A stretch of DNA of 64,000 nucleotides from Adhaeribacter pallidiroseus (GCF_003340495.1 NZ_QASA01000001.1:3782001-3846000), one strand, 5' to 3'. Counted from the stretch's first letter, positions 1 to 9,502 are shown. A program made the numbers and translations. Notes: generated by a model from the sequence alone, not told the origin.

Positions 1-113
1 AATACAATTATTTGAATTACTAAACTAGCCACTACCAGCCAGTACATGCCGCGCCAGGTTTTAAAAAGAGGAGGTTTATCAATTATACTTTCAGCGGGCG
101 ATGATTTGGACAT
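1..113 (-). CDS. small membrane protein, N-terminal part only (runs off window)
   Basis: A reverse-strand reading frame opens with ATG at 111-113 and stays open to the window edge, giving 37 residues. They are a polar, proline-containing N-terminus followed by a hydrophobic segment reading MYWLVVASLVIQIIV, which looks like a single membrane span. It lies 104 nt downstream of the PIG-L deacetylase gene on the same strand, so the two may be co-transcribed. Small proteins of this layout often sit beside sodium:solute symporters in Bacteroidota; that link is inference from family knowledge, because the rest of the gene is outside the window. Confidence 0.6.
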   Translation of the reverse strand, partial: MSKSSPAESIIDKPPLFKTWRGMYWLVVASLVIQIIV

Positions 114-217
114 GTAGGGTAGTTTGGGAAACAACTTTAACAAGGTGGTGGTATTAACTAGTACGTACAAGGTTAGTTGGATATTGCTTCAGAAGCCAGG
201 CGTTTTTTTTAAATTTT

Positions 218-2713
218 TCACTTTTTACCGAGGGCCAGCAAATTACTAAACAAGCGGTAAGCACCCGGAACACCCGCGGGTAATTGCCGGAACCAGGCAT
301 ATCCGGTGTACACGTAATACCCTTTGCCGTACTGCGCGACCAGCAAACCACCGTTTTGGGCCGGCTCACCGGGGTCGTGGGCGGTTAAAACGGCTTCGTA
401 GTTTTTATCCCAACTGTTCGCAAAATAAAGGCCCCGCTCCTGCACCCAACCTTCAAAATCTTTGGCCGTAATTTTATTGGGCGAGTTTAATATAGGATGC
501 TGCGGATTTAAAAATTGCACCGGTGCTGTTTCGTCGGTTACCCGGTCGCGGGACAAAGTAAGCGGGTAAGGTCCTAGTTGATTGGTAACCAAGCCATTAT
601 TTACATTGTATTGCACTACCAGCGTACCTCCGTTTTTCACGTAATCCATTAACTGATTCTGCAAAAACTTGAGTTGGTCGTGGGTGTTATACGCCCGTAC
701 TCCTAGTACTACCGCATCAAACTTCGTTAAATCTTTGGCATTTAAATCGGCGTCCTGCAACATAGTAACACTGTAACCAATCTGGGCTAAACTAGCCGCC
801 ACTTCGTCGCCGGCGCCCATTAAGTAAGCAATTTGGTGGCCTTTAATTTTTAAATCTAATTTGGTAACCCGGGCCGAGGCTACTGGTAGCAGCGTTTGGG
901 TAGGAATATGCGTGTAATTAATTTGCACTAAACTTTGCTGATAAGTTTTATTATCTACCAAAGCCGTAGCCCGTAACTCGCCGTCGCTTTGGTTTTTGCT
1001 GGGATACACGGTAAAAGTAAAATTAATTTCTTCGCCTTTTTGGGTGAGTTTAAACGGCAGGCGCGCCGGTTCTACGCGCCAGCCAGTGGGTACGGCCAAA
1101 GTAGCATCACCGGCAACGGTGGCCTGCCCGGCTTTTACCCGCACCGTAACGGGTTTGGGTTGGTCGTCGGCAAAAACAAATACTTTCTCGCGCATGCTTA
1201 CAAATACCGGCGGCGTAATTTCAAATGGCCGGTAAACTTCGCCAGCTACGGGATCGGTGCGTTTGTAAACTACCGGCAAGGTAAAAGTAAAGGGCTGCAT
1301 GCCGATCGTTACGGCACAAACTACGGTAGCGGCTGGGGCGTTTTCCGGGCGGCCAATTAAGTTCGGGTCATCTACCCGGAACATGCCGGTGGTTCCCGGC
1401 TTTTGCAGCCAGTAAGGTTGCGAATATGGCGTAGTAGCGGGAATTTGGAGTTTACTTTTTAGTACCAGGGGTTGGTTATTGGCTAAGTTTATATTTAAGG
1501 TAGAATCCTTACCCGTGGGTAATACAGTCATTTTTTGCCATTGTACCGGAATATCGGAGCGATTAATAGCTTCTATCGTTAATGGCAGGGGTGCTCCCGG
1601 ATTGCTGGTTGGCTCCGCCGCAACGGCTTCCAGGTACAGCCCCAGACAAGCTTTTATAATGGTGTCAAGTTCCGTTAATTTTAAATCGCGGTAGTAAGCA
1701 GCTGGTAAAGCTTGCAAGGCTAGCCGTAATTTTAATAATTCCGGTACGCTGGCGGCCGGTTTAGCAGCGTTAAAGTTCGCGTTTATTTTTACTATTTGCT
1801 GGCTAATCTTTTCGCCGCCCGGCACGCGTTTCCAGGTTAAGTCAATTCCTTCGAATAAATCTTTGGTAGCTTTATCGCCTTTTAAATTTTCAAAATACTC
1901 TATCGCACTGCCGCGGGCGCCACTACTACCAAATCCTTGGCTTTTATGCATGCTGCGGCTTAAAGCGGCCAGTTCGCCATACGATTTACCTAACGCAGCG
2001 TTGTACTCACCCACATCCACGATTACTTTACCGGTTTCGTCGAACTTTTGATTTTGGCCATAAAAGAACGATGAAGTATTCCAGAGAATGCGTTTTGGTT
2101 GCCACACGGCCACGGTTTTTAATTGCTCCGGAAAGCGGTTCTTATCGCCGGCCGCCGAAAAAGCTTCTACCGCCAATATCGCTGAGGTAGTATGATGCCC
2201 GTGCGTACCGCCTGGCTCCGGCGAAAAACGCGTAATCAGCACGTCGGGCCGGAATTTCCGGATGGTCCAAACCATATCCGCGAGTACTTGTTCTTTATTC
2301 CAGATACGTACAGTTTCCTGCCAGTCCTTGGAAAAACCAAAATCGTTGGCGCGCGAGAAAAACTGTTTGCCGCCATCCAGGCGCCGGGCTTGCAATAATT
2401 CCTGCGTGCGAATTACCCCGAGTTGCTCCCGTATTTCCGGCCCAATCAGGTTTTGCCCACCGTCACCCCGCGTAAGCGATAAGTAACCGGTATTTAGTAA
2501 TTTTTCGTTGGCTAGCCAGGCAATTAAGCGGGTGTTTTCGTCGTCGGGGTGCGCGGCTACGTACAGCGCGGTGCCTACTACATTTAGTTTGGCGATGGCT
2601 TGCTGAATATCGGCCCCGGTGTAGGTAACCGGAGCTTGCGCCCGAACAAGGGAAAAACTAAAAACCTGGAAGAGAATGACTGTTATAAATCGAAATAAGT
2701 ACCGCTGAAGCAT
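218..2713 (-). CDS. secreted PIG-L family deacetylase with C-terminal amidotransferase-like domain
   Basis: The 831-residue product starts with a signal peptide that ends near residue 26 (LVRAQA). A LmbE/PIG-L zinc deacetylase domain follows, with the metal motif AAHPDDE (His55, Asp57, Asp58, Glu59) and the second metal-site motif GGTHGHHT (His171-His174). Members hydrolyse N-acetyl groups from sugars or related substrates; the actual substrate is unknown. The middle is beta-rich. The last 190 or so residues (from about 640) resemble a class I amidotransferase/ThuA-like Rossmann fold (for example YLMGAGDEVAASLAQIGY and FDAVVLGVRAYN) without an obvious catalytic Cys. The long form with this tail is typical of exported Bacteroidota proteins. 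A terminator-like hairpin lies upstream at 2860-2890, so the gene probably has its own promoter. Confidence 0.9.
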   Translation of the reverse strand: MLQRYLFRFITVILFQVFSFSLVRAQAPVTYTGADIQQAIAKLNVVGTALYVAAHPDDENTRLIAWLANEKLLNTGYLSLTRGDGGQNLIGPEIREQLGVIRTQELLQARRLDGGKQFFSRANDFGFSKDWQETVRIWNKEQVLADMVWTIRKFRPDVLITRFSPEPGGTHGHHTTSAILAVEAFSAAGDKNRFPEQLKTVAVWQPKRILWNTSSFFYGQNQKFDETGKVIVDVGEYNAALGKSYGELAALSRSMHKSQGFGSSGARGSAIEYFENLKGDKATKDLFEGIDLTWKRVPGGEKISQQIVKINANFNAAKPAASVPELLKLRLALQALPAAYYRDLKLTELDTIIKACLGLYLEAVAAEPTSNPGAPLPLTIEAINRSDIPVQWQKMTVLPTGKDSTLNINLANNQPLVLKSKLQIPATTPYSQPYWLQKPGTTGMFRVDDPNLIGRPENAPAATVVCAVTIGMQPFTFTLPVVYKRTDPVAGEVYRPFEITPPVFVSMREKVFVFADDQPKPVTVRVKAGQATVAGDATLAVPTGWRVEPARLPFKLTQKGEEINFTFTVYPSKNQSDGELRATALVDNKTYQQSLVQINYTHIPTQTLLPVASARVTKLDLKIKGHQIAYLMGAGDEVAASLAQIGYSVTMLQDADLNAKDLTKFDAVVLGVRAYNTHDQLKFLQNQLMDYVKNGGTLVVQYNVNNGLVTNQLGPYPLTLSRDRVTDETAPVQFLNPQHPILNSPNKITAKDFEGWVQERGLYFANSWDKNYEAVLTAHDPGEPAQNGGLLVAQYGKGYYVYTGYAWFRQLPAGVPGAYRLFSNLLALGKK

Positions 2714-2859
2714 ATAAAATTTAAAAAATACTACTCTTTGCCTAAAACCAGCTATTTAGTCTTACATATAGTTGCCGGGTTTTACGGCAAGTCAAGTTAA
2801 TTTAATCACTCACGTAAAACTAACTAAAGGAATAAAAAAAGCAGCAAACTTCTAAATGA

Positions 2860-2890
2860 AAAAGCCCGGAGGCTATCCGGGCTTTTCTTT
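2860..2890. terminator. bidirectional intrinsic terminator
   Basis: An 11-bp perfect stem, AAAAGCCCGGA (2860-2870) and TCCGGGCTTTT (2876-2886), encloses a 5-nt loop and is flanked by A and T tracts. It follows the reverse-strand DUF3140 gene and separates it from the PIG-L gene. Confidence 0.85.
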
Positions 2891-2921
2891 TCGAGTAATT
2901 TTTAAATCATACGCGAGTGAG

Positions 2922-3296
2922 TTATTTTATTTTGGGAGCTTTTAAAGGATCGTGGCCCCAACTCATTAAGGAATACCGCCAAATAGATTCGGCAAGATCA
3001 CCTTCCGGACGTTCGGCTATTTTTTTGGGAAGATAAGCAATAACCCGTTCCATGTGTTCAAAATTGCTTTTGGTTAATTCAAAACGTTTTTTGCGCAGAA
3101 TTTTAATCGTCCGATCGCCGGCTTTCCGGGGCGAAATATCGGTTTCCTGGGGCTCCGCATCTACTAACTTTGATTCTTTGGAGTAAAGAAACTTTCCCAG
3201 TTCGCCCGAACCCATGTTTACTAAATCGCGGAACTCTGCGTAAATCTGATCTTTTGTTTTAACAACCGTTTTAGAGAGTTTGAGTAAATGTAACAT
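2922..3296 (-). CDS. DUF3140 domain protein
   Basis: This 124-residue, highly charged, soluble protein matches the DUF3140 pattern. An N-terminal helix contains IYAEFRDLVNMGSGEL. The centre has GDRTIKILRKKRFELT, and the C-terminus ends SLMSWGHDPLKAPK; the family usually ends with a similar GHDPLK block. The function of the family is not known. There is no signal peptide or membrane span. It is a single gene with a strong hairpin terminator 30 nt downstream. The first 14 residues before KTKDQIYAEF are an extension, and a later start is not excluded. Confidence 0.75.
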   Translation of the reverse strand: MLHLLKLSKTVVKTKDQIYAEFRDLVNMGSGELGKFLYSKESKLVDAEPQETDISPRKAGDRTIKILRKKRFELTKSNFEHMERVIAYLPKKIAERPEGDLAESIWRYSLMSWGHDPLKAPKIK

Positions 3297-3732
3297 ACAA
3301 CCTAAGTTAAATTTGTGTAAAAGAATACAATCTAATAAAAGAACAAAAGGTATTTTTCACTTAATAGTTCAATTTCGATCAACATTTTTATTTTACAATA
3401 ATAGAGAATAATCAAGTCTATTACTAATTATTAACCTATTAATTAGTAAAAACTAATATACAATTAATCTTTTTAATATTCAATTTAAATAAACCAATTG
3501 ATTTTTGCACTTAACTAATTTACATAGATGCATTCTAAATAATTTTGCATTGATACTGTGCTTAAAAGTAAAACGTAGGAGTAAATAATTTCTGCTGATA
3601 ATAAAAGTCACTTGTTTTTAAATTTATTAAGATGCCGAACAAATAATTTAAGAAGTCTTAATTTTAAGACGGGGGTCCGCTGAAGTAAATATTAATTCTA
3701 AATTTGATCTGCCTAATTTTAAACCGATAAAG
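3297..3732. other. AT-rich intergenic region without genes
   Basis: This stretch between the divergent DUF3140 and CDGSH genes is strongly AT-rich with stops in all frames. No RNA gene or convincing hairpin was recognised. It presumably holds the DUF3140 promoter. Confidence 0.6.
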
Positions 3733-3764
3733 TTTAAAGCCGTATGCGGAATGGCTTATATTTG
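3733..3764 (+). promoter_or_regulatory. Bacteroidota-type promoter candidate for the CDGSH gene
   Basis: TATATTTG at 3757-3764 matches the Bacteroidota -7 consensus TAnnTTTG. About 19 nt upstream lies TTTAAAG (3733-3739), an imperfect version of the -33 TTTG element. The implied start is near 3771, giving a leader of about 18 nt before the ATG at 3789. Pattern match only. Confidence 0.4.
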
Positions 3765-3788
3765 CTGAAGTTTAAACAACACCAACTT

Positions 3789-4013
3789 ATGAAAACCCGG
3801 ATTACTGTTAATAGCAATGGTTCTTTAAAAATACAAGGCGACGATTTTGAAATTGTAGATGCCCAGGGAAACGTGTATGATTTAGGCGGTCGCGAATTGG
3901 TTTCTATTTGCCGCTGTGGTTTATCGAGCAACAAACCATTTTGCGATGGCTCGCATAAAGGCCATTTTGAACACGCTGCGGAAGCGTTTGCTTTGCCACC
4001 CCGTAAAGTTTAA
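3789..4013 (+). CDS. CDGSH iron-sulfur domain protein
   Basis: The 74-residue product carries the CDGSH cluster-binding motif CRCGLSSNKPFCDGSH, with three Cys and one His as expected ligands of a [2Fe-2S] cluster. The N-terminal half is a small beta-rich region (MKTRITVNSNGSLKI). Such proteins are cytosolic redox or cluster-transfer factors; the partner is unknown. The ATG at 3789 is preferred over an in-frame ATG 45 nt upstream (3744) because the upstream residues are unlike the family and would overlap the promoter-like box. It is a single gene. Confidence 0.85.
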   Translation: MKTRITVNSNGSLKIQGDDFEIVDAQGNVYDLGGRELVSICRCGLSSNKPFCDGSHKGHFEHAAEAFALPPRKV

Positions 4014-4207
4014 TTTACTTTTATACGCCTGGCTAAAATAATTTTTTAATTTTTTGTGGCTGAACAGGTACTGGTAATGCTTCATTTTTAAATTCGTAGC
4101 CAACGGTTATTAGCGCTTCGTGAATTAATAGCTACAACCGGTAACTGGTTGAAAATTTAATTTTAGTAAGCAGGTTCTGGGTAAGGCATTGCTGATTTTT
4201 TTGAACC

Positions 4208-5056
4208 ATGACTTCTTCGCTCGTTTTAACGGATATTTACATTTACCCCATCAAGTCGTTGGGCGGCGTGCGGGTAGACCAAGCAATAGTTGAACCGCAA
4301 GGTCTTCAATACGACCGGCGCTGGTTGCTCGTGGATGAGACTAATCGTTTCTTAACCCAGCGCGTTTTTCCGGCTATGGCACTCCTGCAAGTACATCTGC
4401 AACCCGAGGGTTTGTTAATAACGCACAAAAAGCAATTATTTGAAAACTTGTTTATTCCGTTTGATACCCGGCAGTACCTGCCCGAATACCAGACAGTGAC
4501 TATTTGGGACGATGTGGTGCCGGCCCTAGAGGTAGGCCCCGCCGTAAGCGCCTGGTTTAGTCGTATTTTGCAGGTAAATTGCCGCCTAGTGTACATGCCC
4601 CCTACCGTAAAGCGGCCCGTTGATCCGGAATATGCCATTAATCACGAAGTGGTTAGCTTTGCCGATGCGTATCCGATGCTGGTAATTGGTCAGGCTTCCT
4701 TAAACGATTTAAACAGCCGCTTAGCGGTACCCGTACCCATGAACCGTTTTCGCCCGAATTTAGTTTTTTCGGGTGGGGAGCCTTTCGAGGAAGATACTTG
4801 GCGCGACTTTACCATCAATAACCAACCGTTTACCGGCGTAAAACGCTGTGCCCGCTGCGTACTAACCACTGTAAACCAGGATACTGCCGAAAAAGGTACG
4901 GAACCCTTGCGAACTTTAGCCACCTACCGGACCATTAATAAAAAAGTGATGTTTGGCCAAAATGTGCTTCCTCGGGCCGTGGGAGAACCGTTGCGTACTG
5001 GCGATCCTATTGCTGTACTGTCGCACCAAAATTGGAACAGCAACAAATTACCTTAG
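4208..5056 (+). CDS. MOSC domain protein (YcbX/mARC-like)
   Basis: The 282-residue protein starts with the MOSC N-terminal beta-barrel (LTDIYIYPIKSLGGV, then EPQGLQYDRRWLLVDE) and continues into a MOSC domain (about 150-280) with MNRFRPNLVFSGG and the cysteine pair KRCARC (Cys214, Cys217). In mARC/YcbX-type proteins one such cysteine ligates the molybdenum cofactor. These enzymes reduce N-hydroxylated compounds or take part in sulfur transfer; here the substrate is inferred only at family level. There is no C-terminal ferredoxin domain (E. coli YcbX has one), so an external reductase would be needed. There is no signal peptide. Confidence 0.88.
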   Translation: MTSSLVLTDIYIYPIKSLGGVRVDQAIVEPQGLQYDRRWLLVDETNRFLTQRVFPAMALLQVHLQPEGLLITHKKQLFENLFIPFDTRQYLPEYQTVTIWDDVVPALEVGPAVSAWFSRILQVNCRLVYMPPTVKRPVDPEYAINHEVVSFADAYPMLVIGQASLNDLNSRLAVPVPMNRFRPNLVFSGGEPFEEDTWRDFTINNQPFTGVKRCARCVLTTVNQDTAEKGTEPLRTLATYRTINKKVMFGQNVLPRAVGEPLRTGDPIAVLSHQNWNSNKLP

Positions 5057-5181
5057 GAAACACGGCAAAATAAGTTACTTGCCAGCAATTTTTTAATTTT
5101 TTGAACAGCTACCGTTTTTCAGTAGCTACTGGTTTTAAGAACCAATTGCATCTTTAGTACCTGAGTGTTTTTATATTCTGC

Positions 5182-5718
5182 ATGAACGCTGATTTATCTA
5201 CTATAAACAAGAATACGGTTATTCGCCCGGCGCAATTTCCCGATGATTTACCGGCTATTTTGTATTTAGCGGAACAAACCTGGGCTCCCACTTACCAGCA
5301 TATTTTAGCGCCGGAGCAAGTAACGTACATGTTTCAGAAGATTTACCAACCCGCGGCATTGGAAAAGCAAGCCAGCGAAGGACAGCAGTTTCTACTTTTG
5401 TTACAAGATCAAAAACCCGCCGGCTTTGCGGCTTATTCCCGACAAGATGAGGCTACTATTTTTAAATTAAATAAACTGTACATTCTGCCCGCATTTCACA
5501 GGTACGGTTTTGGCAAACTGCTAATTAGCGTCGTAGAAGAAGCGGTTAAAAAAGCCGGCGGAACAACTTTATTGTTAAATGTAAACCGGTATAATCCCGC
5601 TAAATCGTTTTATGAGAAATGTGGCTATGCGGTAGCTTATCAGGAAGATGTTCCGATTGGGCCTTATTTCATGAACGATTACGTGATGCAGAAAGAACTG
5701 GAAGTTTCGTTTGATTAA
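5182..5718 (+). CDS. GNAT family N-acetyltransferase
   Basis: The 178-residue product has the GNAT fold: an N-terminal strand and helix (VIRPAQFPDDLPAILYLAEQ), the strand LYILPAFHRYGFGKLL with the acetyl-CoA loop (RYGFGK, a variant of Q/RxxGxG/A), and a C-terminal NRYNPAKSFYEKCGY segment typical of the family. The substrate is unknown. Its stop codon overlaps the convergent DUF2062 stop by 3 nt. A 7-bp inverted repeat (CTGGAAG at 5698 and CTTCCAG at 5720) covers the junction. Confidence 0.88.
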   Translation: MNADLSTINKNTVIRPAQFPDDLPAILYLAEQTWAPTYQHILAPEQVTYMFQKIYQPAALEKQASEGQQFLLLLQDQKPAGFAAYSRQDEATIFKLNKLYILPAFHRYGFGKLLISVVEEAVKKAGGTTLLLNVNRYNPAKSFYEKCGYAVAYQEDVPIGPYFMNDYVMQKELEVSFD

Positions 5719-6244
5719 TCTTCCAGTACAATCTTGCGTTTTAAAAGCTTACGAACTACGGGAAGCAACAAAAAATAAAAAAGCAAGGTAAGCGGACCCG
5801 CCAAAACCAGCCACAACAAAATACCCGCCAAATTGGCCAGCCATATGGTTTTCAGGGCCATTTGCCAGTCTCGTTTAAAAAGATCGGTTACTTCGCTTAA
5901 GCTTAAATTAAAAGTAGTTAAGGGAAATACCTGCAGCCCCAGATCTATAAACGGGATGTACAACACTAAGTGCAATGGCCCCATTAAATAACAAATCAAG
6001 AGCAAGGCCGGCAAATTTAACCGGAATCGCAGGGCAATCAGGGTGCATAAAAAGAGGTTAACCCGAATAAAGGCAGTATCCCAATAACCACCCCCAAAGA
6101 GCCGGTAATCGCTAACTTCTGGGGAGTGATCCCCATGGTGAGCAATTTCGTTAACGGATGAACAACTTTTCTTTTAAAATAAGAAGCTTTCGGTGGATGC
6201 GGTGTCAAACAACAATTAATTAATATACGTACCGGGGCCAACAC
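5715..6244 (-). pseudogene. DUF2062 membrane protein broken by a one-base frameshift
   Basis: Two reverse-strand frames together make one DUF2062 protein. The first (6244 to 6038) has KLLTMGITPQKLAITGSLG and GILPLFGLTSFYAP, then stops. The second (readable from about 6059) continues LFLCTLIALRFRLNLPALLL and ends at 5715. Adding one base to the T run (plus-strand A5 at 6049-6053) restores an uninterrupted protein of 176 residues, a normal length for the family. These are small inner-membrane proteins of unknown function. The start is uncertain: GTG at 6244 is the best available and no upstream in-frame ATG exists. It may be a sequencing error rather than a true mutation. Confidence 0.75.
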
Positions 6245-6489
6245 AAGAAACAGGATAACCCGCAGTATTTGACCAGCTTGGCAAAGCTACCATTTTACCA
6301 CTAAAATGAAAGGCTTTACTAAAACAGAAACGTAAAACATTTTTTAAAGACGAGTAAGCAAGTAAATTTAAAAAAGGACAACTTTATTCCAACTTTTCTT
6401 GAAAAGAATTAAATAAACGTCTAGCCAAAGTATCTTACCAGATAATACTATATTTACCTTCGTTGGTTTTTGATTTGTAACGCGCGTGC

Positions 6490-8472
6490 ATGGAGCCTGC
6501 CTACTTTATTATATTATTAATTGGTTTATTAGCCCTGATTTTGTTGCTGATACGGTTGCTCGGCAAAATTCAGGAGATAAGCGCGGAACTCCGGCAGTTG
6601 CGGCAAGAAATTGCCCGTAGTGCCAAATCACCATCCAATTCTGCTACTAGCCCGGGAGTATTTATATCTGATACTTCTAAGCCGGTTGCAATGGCCCCGG
6701 TGATTCACCCGTCCCAGGCGGGCACGGTACCACCAAACCCGATTCCGGTACAAACAACTAATCAAGTCAGGAAGGCCGCAGTACGTCGTCCGGGCTTTTT
6801 CGAGCGTAACCCCGATTTAGAAAAGTTTATCGGCGAAAACCTGGTTAATAAATTAGGCATAGCGGTATTGGTTTTAGGCATTGGTTACTTTATAAAGTTC
6901 GCCATCGACCAGGATTGGATCAACGCCTGGGGCCGCGTACTAATTGGCTTTGGTTGCGGATTCGGGTTATTAGGTTTGGCCCATTGGTTACGCGGGCAGT
7001 ATGCTGCTTTTAGTTCGGTTTTAGTGGGCGGCGGTTTAGCCGTGTTGTATTTTACCATTGCTCTGGCTTTTCACGAATACCACTTATTTCCGCAAACCCT
7101 GGCTTTTATTTTAATGGTGGCGGTTACGGGTTTATCGGTGTTTATGGCTCTGCTGTACGATCGGCAGGAGCTAGCGGTTTTAGCCCTACTGGGCGGTTTT
7201 GCCTCTCCTCTGCTGGCCAGTTCGGGCGGTAACAATTACCAGATATTATTTATCTATATTCTTATTCTGAATATTGGCATGCTGGTCCTGGCTTTTTTTA
7301 AAAAATGGCCGCTTATTACTATAATTTCTTATTTGGCTACCGTTATTTTATTTGGTGGCTGGCTGTTTGCGAAGGTAATCGGGGAATTGCAAGCGCCTTA
7401 TCTGGGTGGGTTTATTTTTGCAAGTTTGTTTTACCTGGTGTTTTTCGCCATGCTGCTCATTTACAACCTAAAGCAACAACAGGCTTTTAGTTTACTCGAA
7501 ATAAGTATTTTACTGAGTAATACTTTCTTTTTTTACATCTGTGGTTTGTACTTGCTCCACGGGTTAGGTGGCGGTACTTACTTAGGTCTTTTCTCGGGAA
7601 TACTGGCGTTTTTTAACGGAGCGGCGGCCTGGCAATTGTACCAGCAAAAAACAACCGACCCGAAGCTGCGCTACTTGCTGGGAAGTATCGGCTTGTTGCT
7701 TTTGTACCTGGCTATTTTGTTTGAGCTTACATTCCGGCTAGGCAGTTCTACCACCGATTTACGCGCCATTAAATACCTGGTGGTAGCTTCGTATCATTAT
7801 TTATTTGCTCTTATTATTATTCGGTTTTTACCAGCCACCGTACAGGCTCGCTGGCCCCTTACCGAAACTTTGGCTGGGCTTAGCTTTACCTCTTACCTTT
7901 TACTGGTGCAACCCGTGGTACAAGCGGCCCGCAACAATTATTTATTAAATTCCACAGGCAGTTTACTCCCCTTTGCCTTACATTATTCGGCCATTGTTTT
8001 GTTACTAATTTTGCTGTACCAAGTGTACAGGTATTACCAAAAAGCCTACGGCCTGCGATCGAAAAACATGAATGCCTTTACTTGGTTTGGCTGCACCGCT
8101 TTGGTGTATCTGGCCAGTACCGAATTAGATCATTTGGTATTGCTGTTTCAGTTTTCGCCCGGCGAAAATTTAAATAATTTGTTGCAACAAGAACATAAAA
8201 TTGGGTTTCCGATTTTATGGGGACTGGCTTCTTTTGGATTTATGCTGTTGGGCATGCGTTACAAATTAAAAACCCTGCGTCTGGTTTCGCTTACCTTGTT
8301 TTTTATCACGCTCCTTAAACTTTTTCTGTTTGATATTCGCAACATTTCGGCAGGAGGTCGTATTGCGGCCTTTATTTCGTTAGGTATTTTGTTGCTGGTA
8401 GTTTCGTTTTTGTATCAAAAATTAAAAAATTTGCTCCTGGATGATGTGCCTCCCGAAAAGGTACATAGCTAA
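6490..8472 (+). CDS. DUF2339 polytopic membrane protein
   Basis: The 660-residue protein has one N-terminal span, a short coiled-coil (KIQEISAELRQLRQEIA), a Pro/Thr-rich linker to about residue 95, and then many hydrophobic segments in tandem to the C-terminus. The sequence NLVNKLGIAVLVLGIGYFIK after the linker is the conserved opening of the DUF2339 core. The function is unknown; the family consists of large inner-membrane proteins found in many Bacteroidota and Proteobacteria. It is a single gene, 83 nt before the cyclophilin gene on the same strand. Confidence 0.85.
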   Translation: MEPAYFIILLIGLLALILLLIRLLGKIQEISAELRQLRQEIARSAKSPSNSATSPGVFISDTSKPVAMAPVIHPSQAGTVPPNPIPVQTTNQVRKAAVRRPGFFERNPDLEKFIGENLVNKLGIAVLVLGIGYFIKFAIDQDWINAWGRVLIGFGCGFGLLGLAHWLRGQYAAFSSVLVGGGLAVLYFTIALAFHEYHLFPQTLAFILMVAVTGLSVFMALLYDRQELAVLALLGGFASPLLASSGGNNYQILFIYILILNIGMLVLAFFKKWPLITIISYLATVILFGGWLFAKVIGELQAPYLGGFIFASLFYLVFFAMLLIYNLKQQQAFSLLEISILLSNTFFFYICGLYLLHGLGGGTYLGLFSGILAFFNGAAAWQLYQQKTTDPKLRYLLGSIGLLLLYLAILFELTFRLGSSTTDLRAIKYLVVASYHYLFALIIIRFLPATVQARWPLTETLAGLSFTSYLLLVQPVVQAARNNYLLNSTGSLLPFALHYSAIVLLLILLYQVYRYYQKAYGLRSKNMNAFTWFGCTALVYLASTELDHLVLLFQFSPGENLNNLLQQEHKIGFPILWGLASFGFMLLGMRYKLKTLRLVSLTLFFITLLKLFLFDIRNISAGGRIAAFISLGILLLVVSFLYQKLKNLLLDDVPPEKVHS

Positions 8473-8555
8473 TTCTTGGTTATTAATGTATAAAATACGG
8501 TAGAGCCGTATGCAACTTTATTTTTTAAATTTTAGATTTTTAACTCAACGTTTCC

Positions 8556-9281
8556 ATGAAATCTTTCCGGTTTATATTTATTGGTTTTGGTTTAGTAAGT
8601 TGGTTGTTTTTGGCGGCTTGTTCGGGCAAATCCAACAAGGGTGATTTAGGCACGTACGAAACCCTGACGGATGCCAACGTTACGGAACTGCTTACGAAAT
8701 TCGGCCAAGAAAATCCGGAAACCAAGGTAACGATTAGTACCAGCCTGGGCGTGATAAAGGTGCGCTTGTATAAAGATACCCCATTGCACCGGGCTAACTT
8801 TGTACGGCTGGCCAAAATGGGTTTTTACGACAATACCATATTCTATCGCGTACTCCGCGATTTTATGATTCAAGGGGGCGATACGCGGGAGCGTAAAATT
8901 AAGACCGATAAATACGGCGTGCCCAGCGAAGTAAAACCGCAGTACTTTCACAAACGCGGCGCTTTGGCTATGGCTCGCTACGACGACGAATTTAACCCAA
9001 AACGCTTATCGTCGTCGCATAATTTTTACCTGATTCAAGGAGTAGTGCATAACCAGGAAAGTCTGGACGATATTGCTCAGAGTAAAAAAATCACGTTTTC
9101 GCCGGAGCAAGTAAAAACCTATACCACCATTGGCGGCGTTCCCTCCCTGGATACCAAGTACACGGTTTTTGGAGAAGTAACCGAAGGCTTAGACGTAATT
9201 GATAAAATAGCCAAAGTACCCGTTGACCCCAATGACGTGCCGGTGCAGGATGTGTTTATGACGGTAGAAGTAGAGGAATAG
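8556..9281 (+). CDS. lipoprotein cyclophilin-type peptidyl-prolyl isomerase
   Basis: The 241-residue product begins with a lipoprotein signal (LFLAAC, Cys22 as lipidation site), so it is probably anchored in the cell envelope. The cyclophilin domain starts around residue 55 (VTISTSLGVIKVRLY) and includes FYRVLRDFMIQGGD, matching the catalytic F-H-R-V...F-M-I-Q-G-G-D block with Tyr in place of His, and a family-typical insertion before FYLIQG. It should catalyse cis-trans isomerisation of prolyl bonds during folding of exported proteins. A T6A3T4 run lies about 25 nt upstream of the ATG. Confidence 0.9.
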   Translation: MKSFRFIFIGFGLVSWLFLAACSGKSNKGDLGTYETLTDANVTELLTKFGQENPETKVTISTSLGVIKVRLYKDTPLHRANFVRLAKMGFYDNTIFYRVLRDFMIQGGDTRERKIKTDKYGVPSEVKPQYFHKRGALAMARYDDEFNPKRLSSSHNFYLIQGVVHNQESLDDIAQSKKITFSPEQVKTYTTIGGVPSLDTKYTVFGEVTEGLDVIDKIAKVPVDPNDVPVQDVFMTVEVEE

Positions 9282-9379
9282 TTTTTTAAATTTTTAATTA
9301 TTCTGGTATTCTTTGGAGCCGGTTCCTGTTTCCAGGCATTGGTGCTATCTAACTGACTAGCTATAAGTTTGTCTCGTGG

Positions 9380-9490
9380 CCGGCAGACCTCGTTTGGCAC
9401 TTCTGCCCTCGCTAGCCTCTCTTTCCTCGCTCCGCTGCGGAATACTGCTGCGCAGTACCGGAACCCTAGCAGGTGCTCCTGAGCCAAACG
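9380..9490. repeat. GC-rich structured intergenic element
   Basis: About 110 nt, clearly richer in GC than the surrounding spacer, contain nested inverted repeats. The outer arms are CGTTTGGC (9391-9398) and GCCAAACG (9483-9490). The inner hairpin is TACTG (9443-9447), loop CTGCG, CAGTA (9453-9457). There is no convincing reading frame. It could be a small structured RNA or an interspersed palindromic element; this cannot be decided from one copy. Confidence 0.45.
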
Positions 9491-9502
9491 GATGTAATTT
9501 TT

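Noticed and set aside
9119-9487. 122-codon reverse frame over the end of the cyclophilin gene and spacer
   Set aside because: Half of it is antisense to a clear gene, and the rest is the structured GC-rich element; residues show no signal, family or normal composition.
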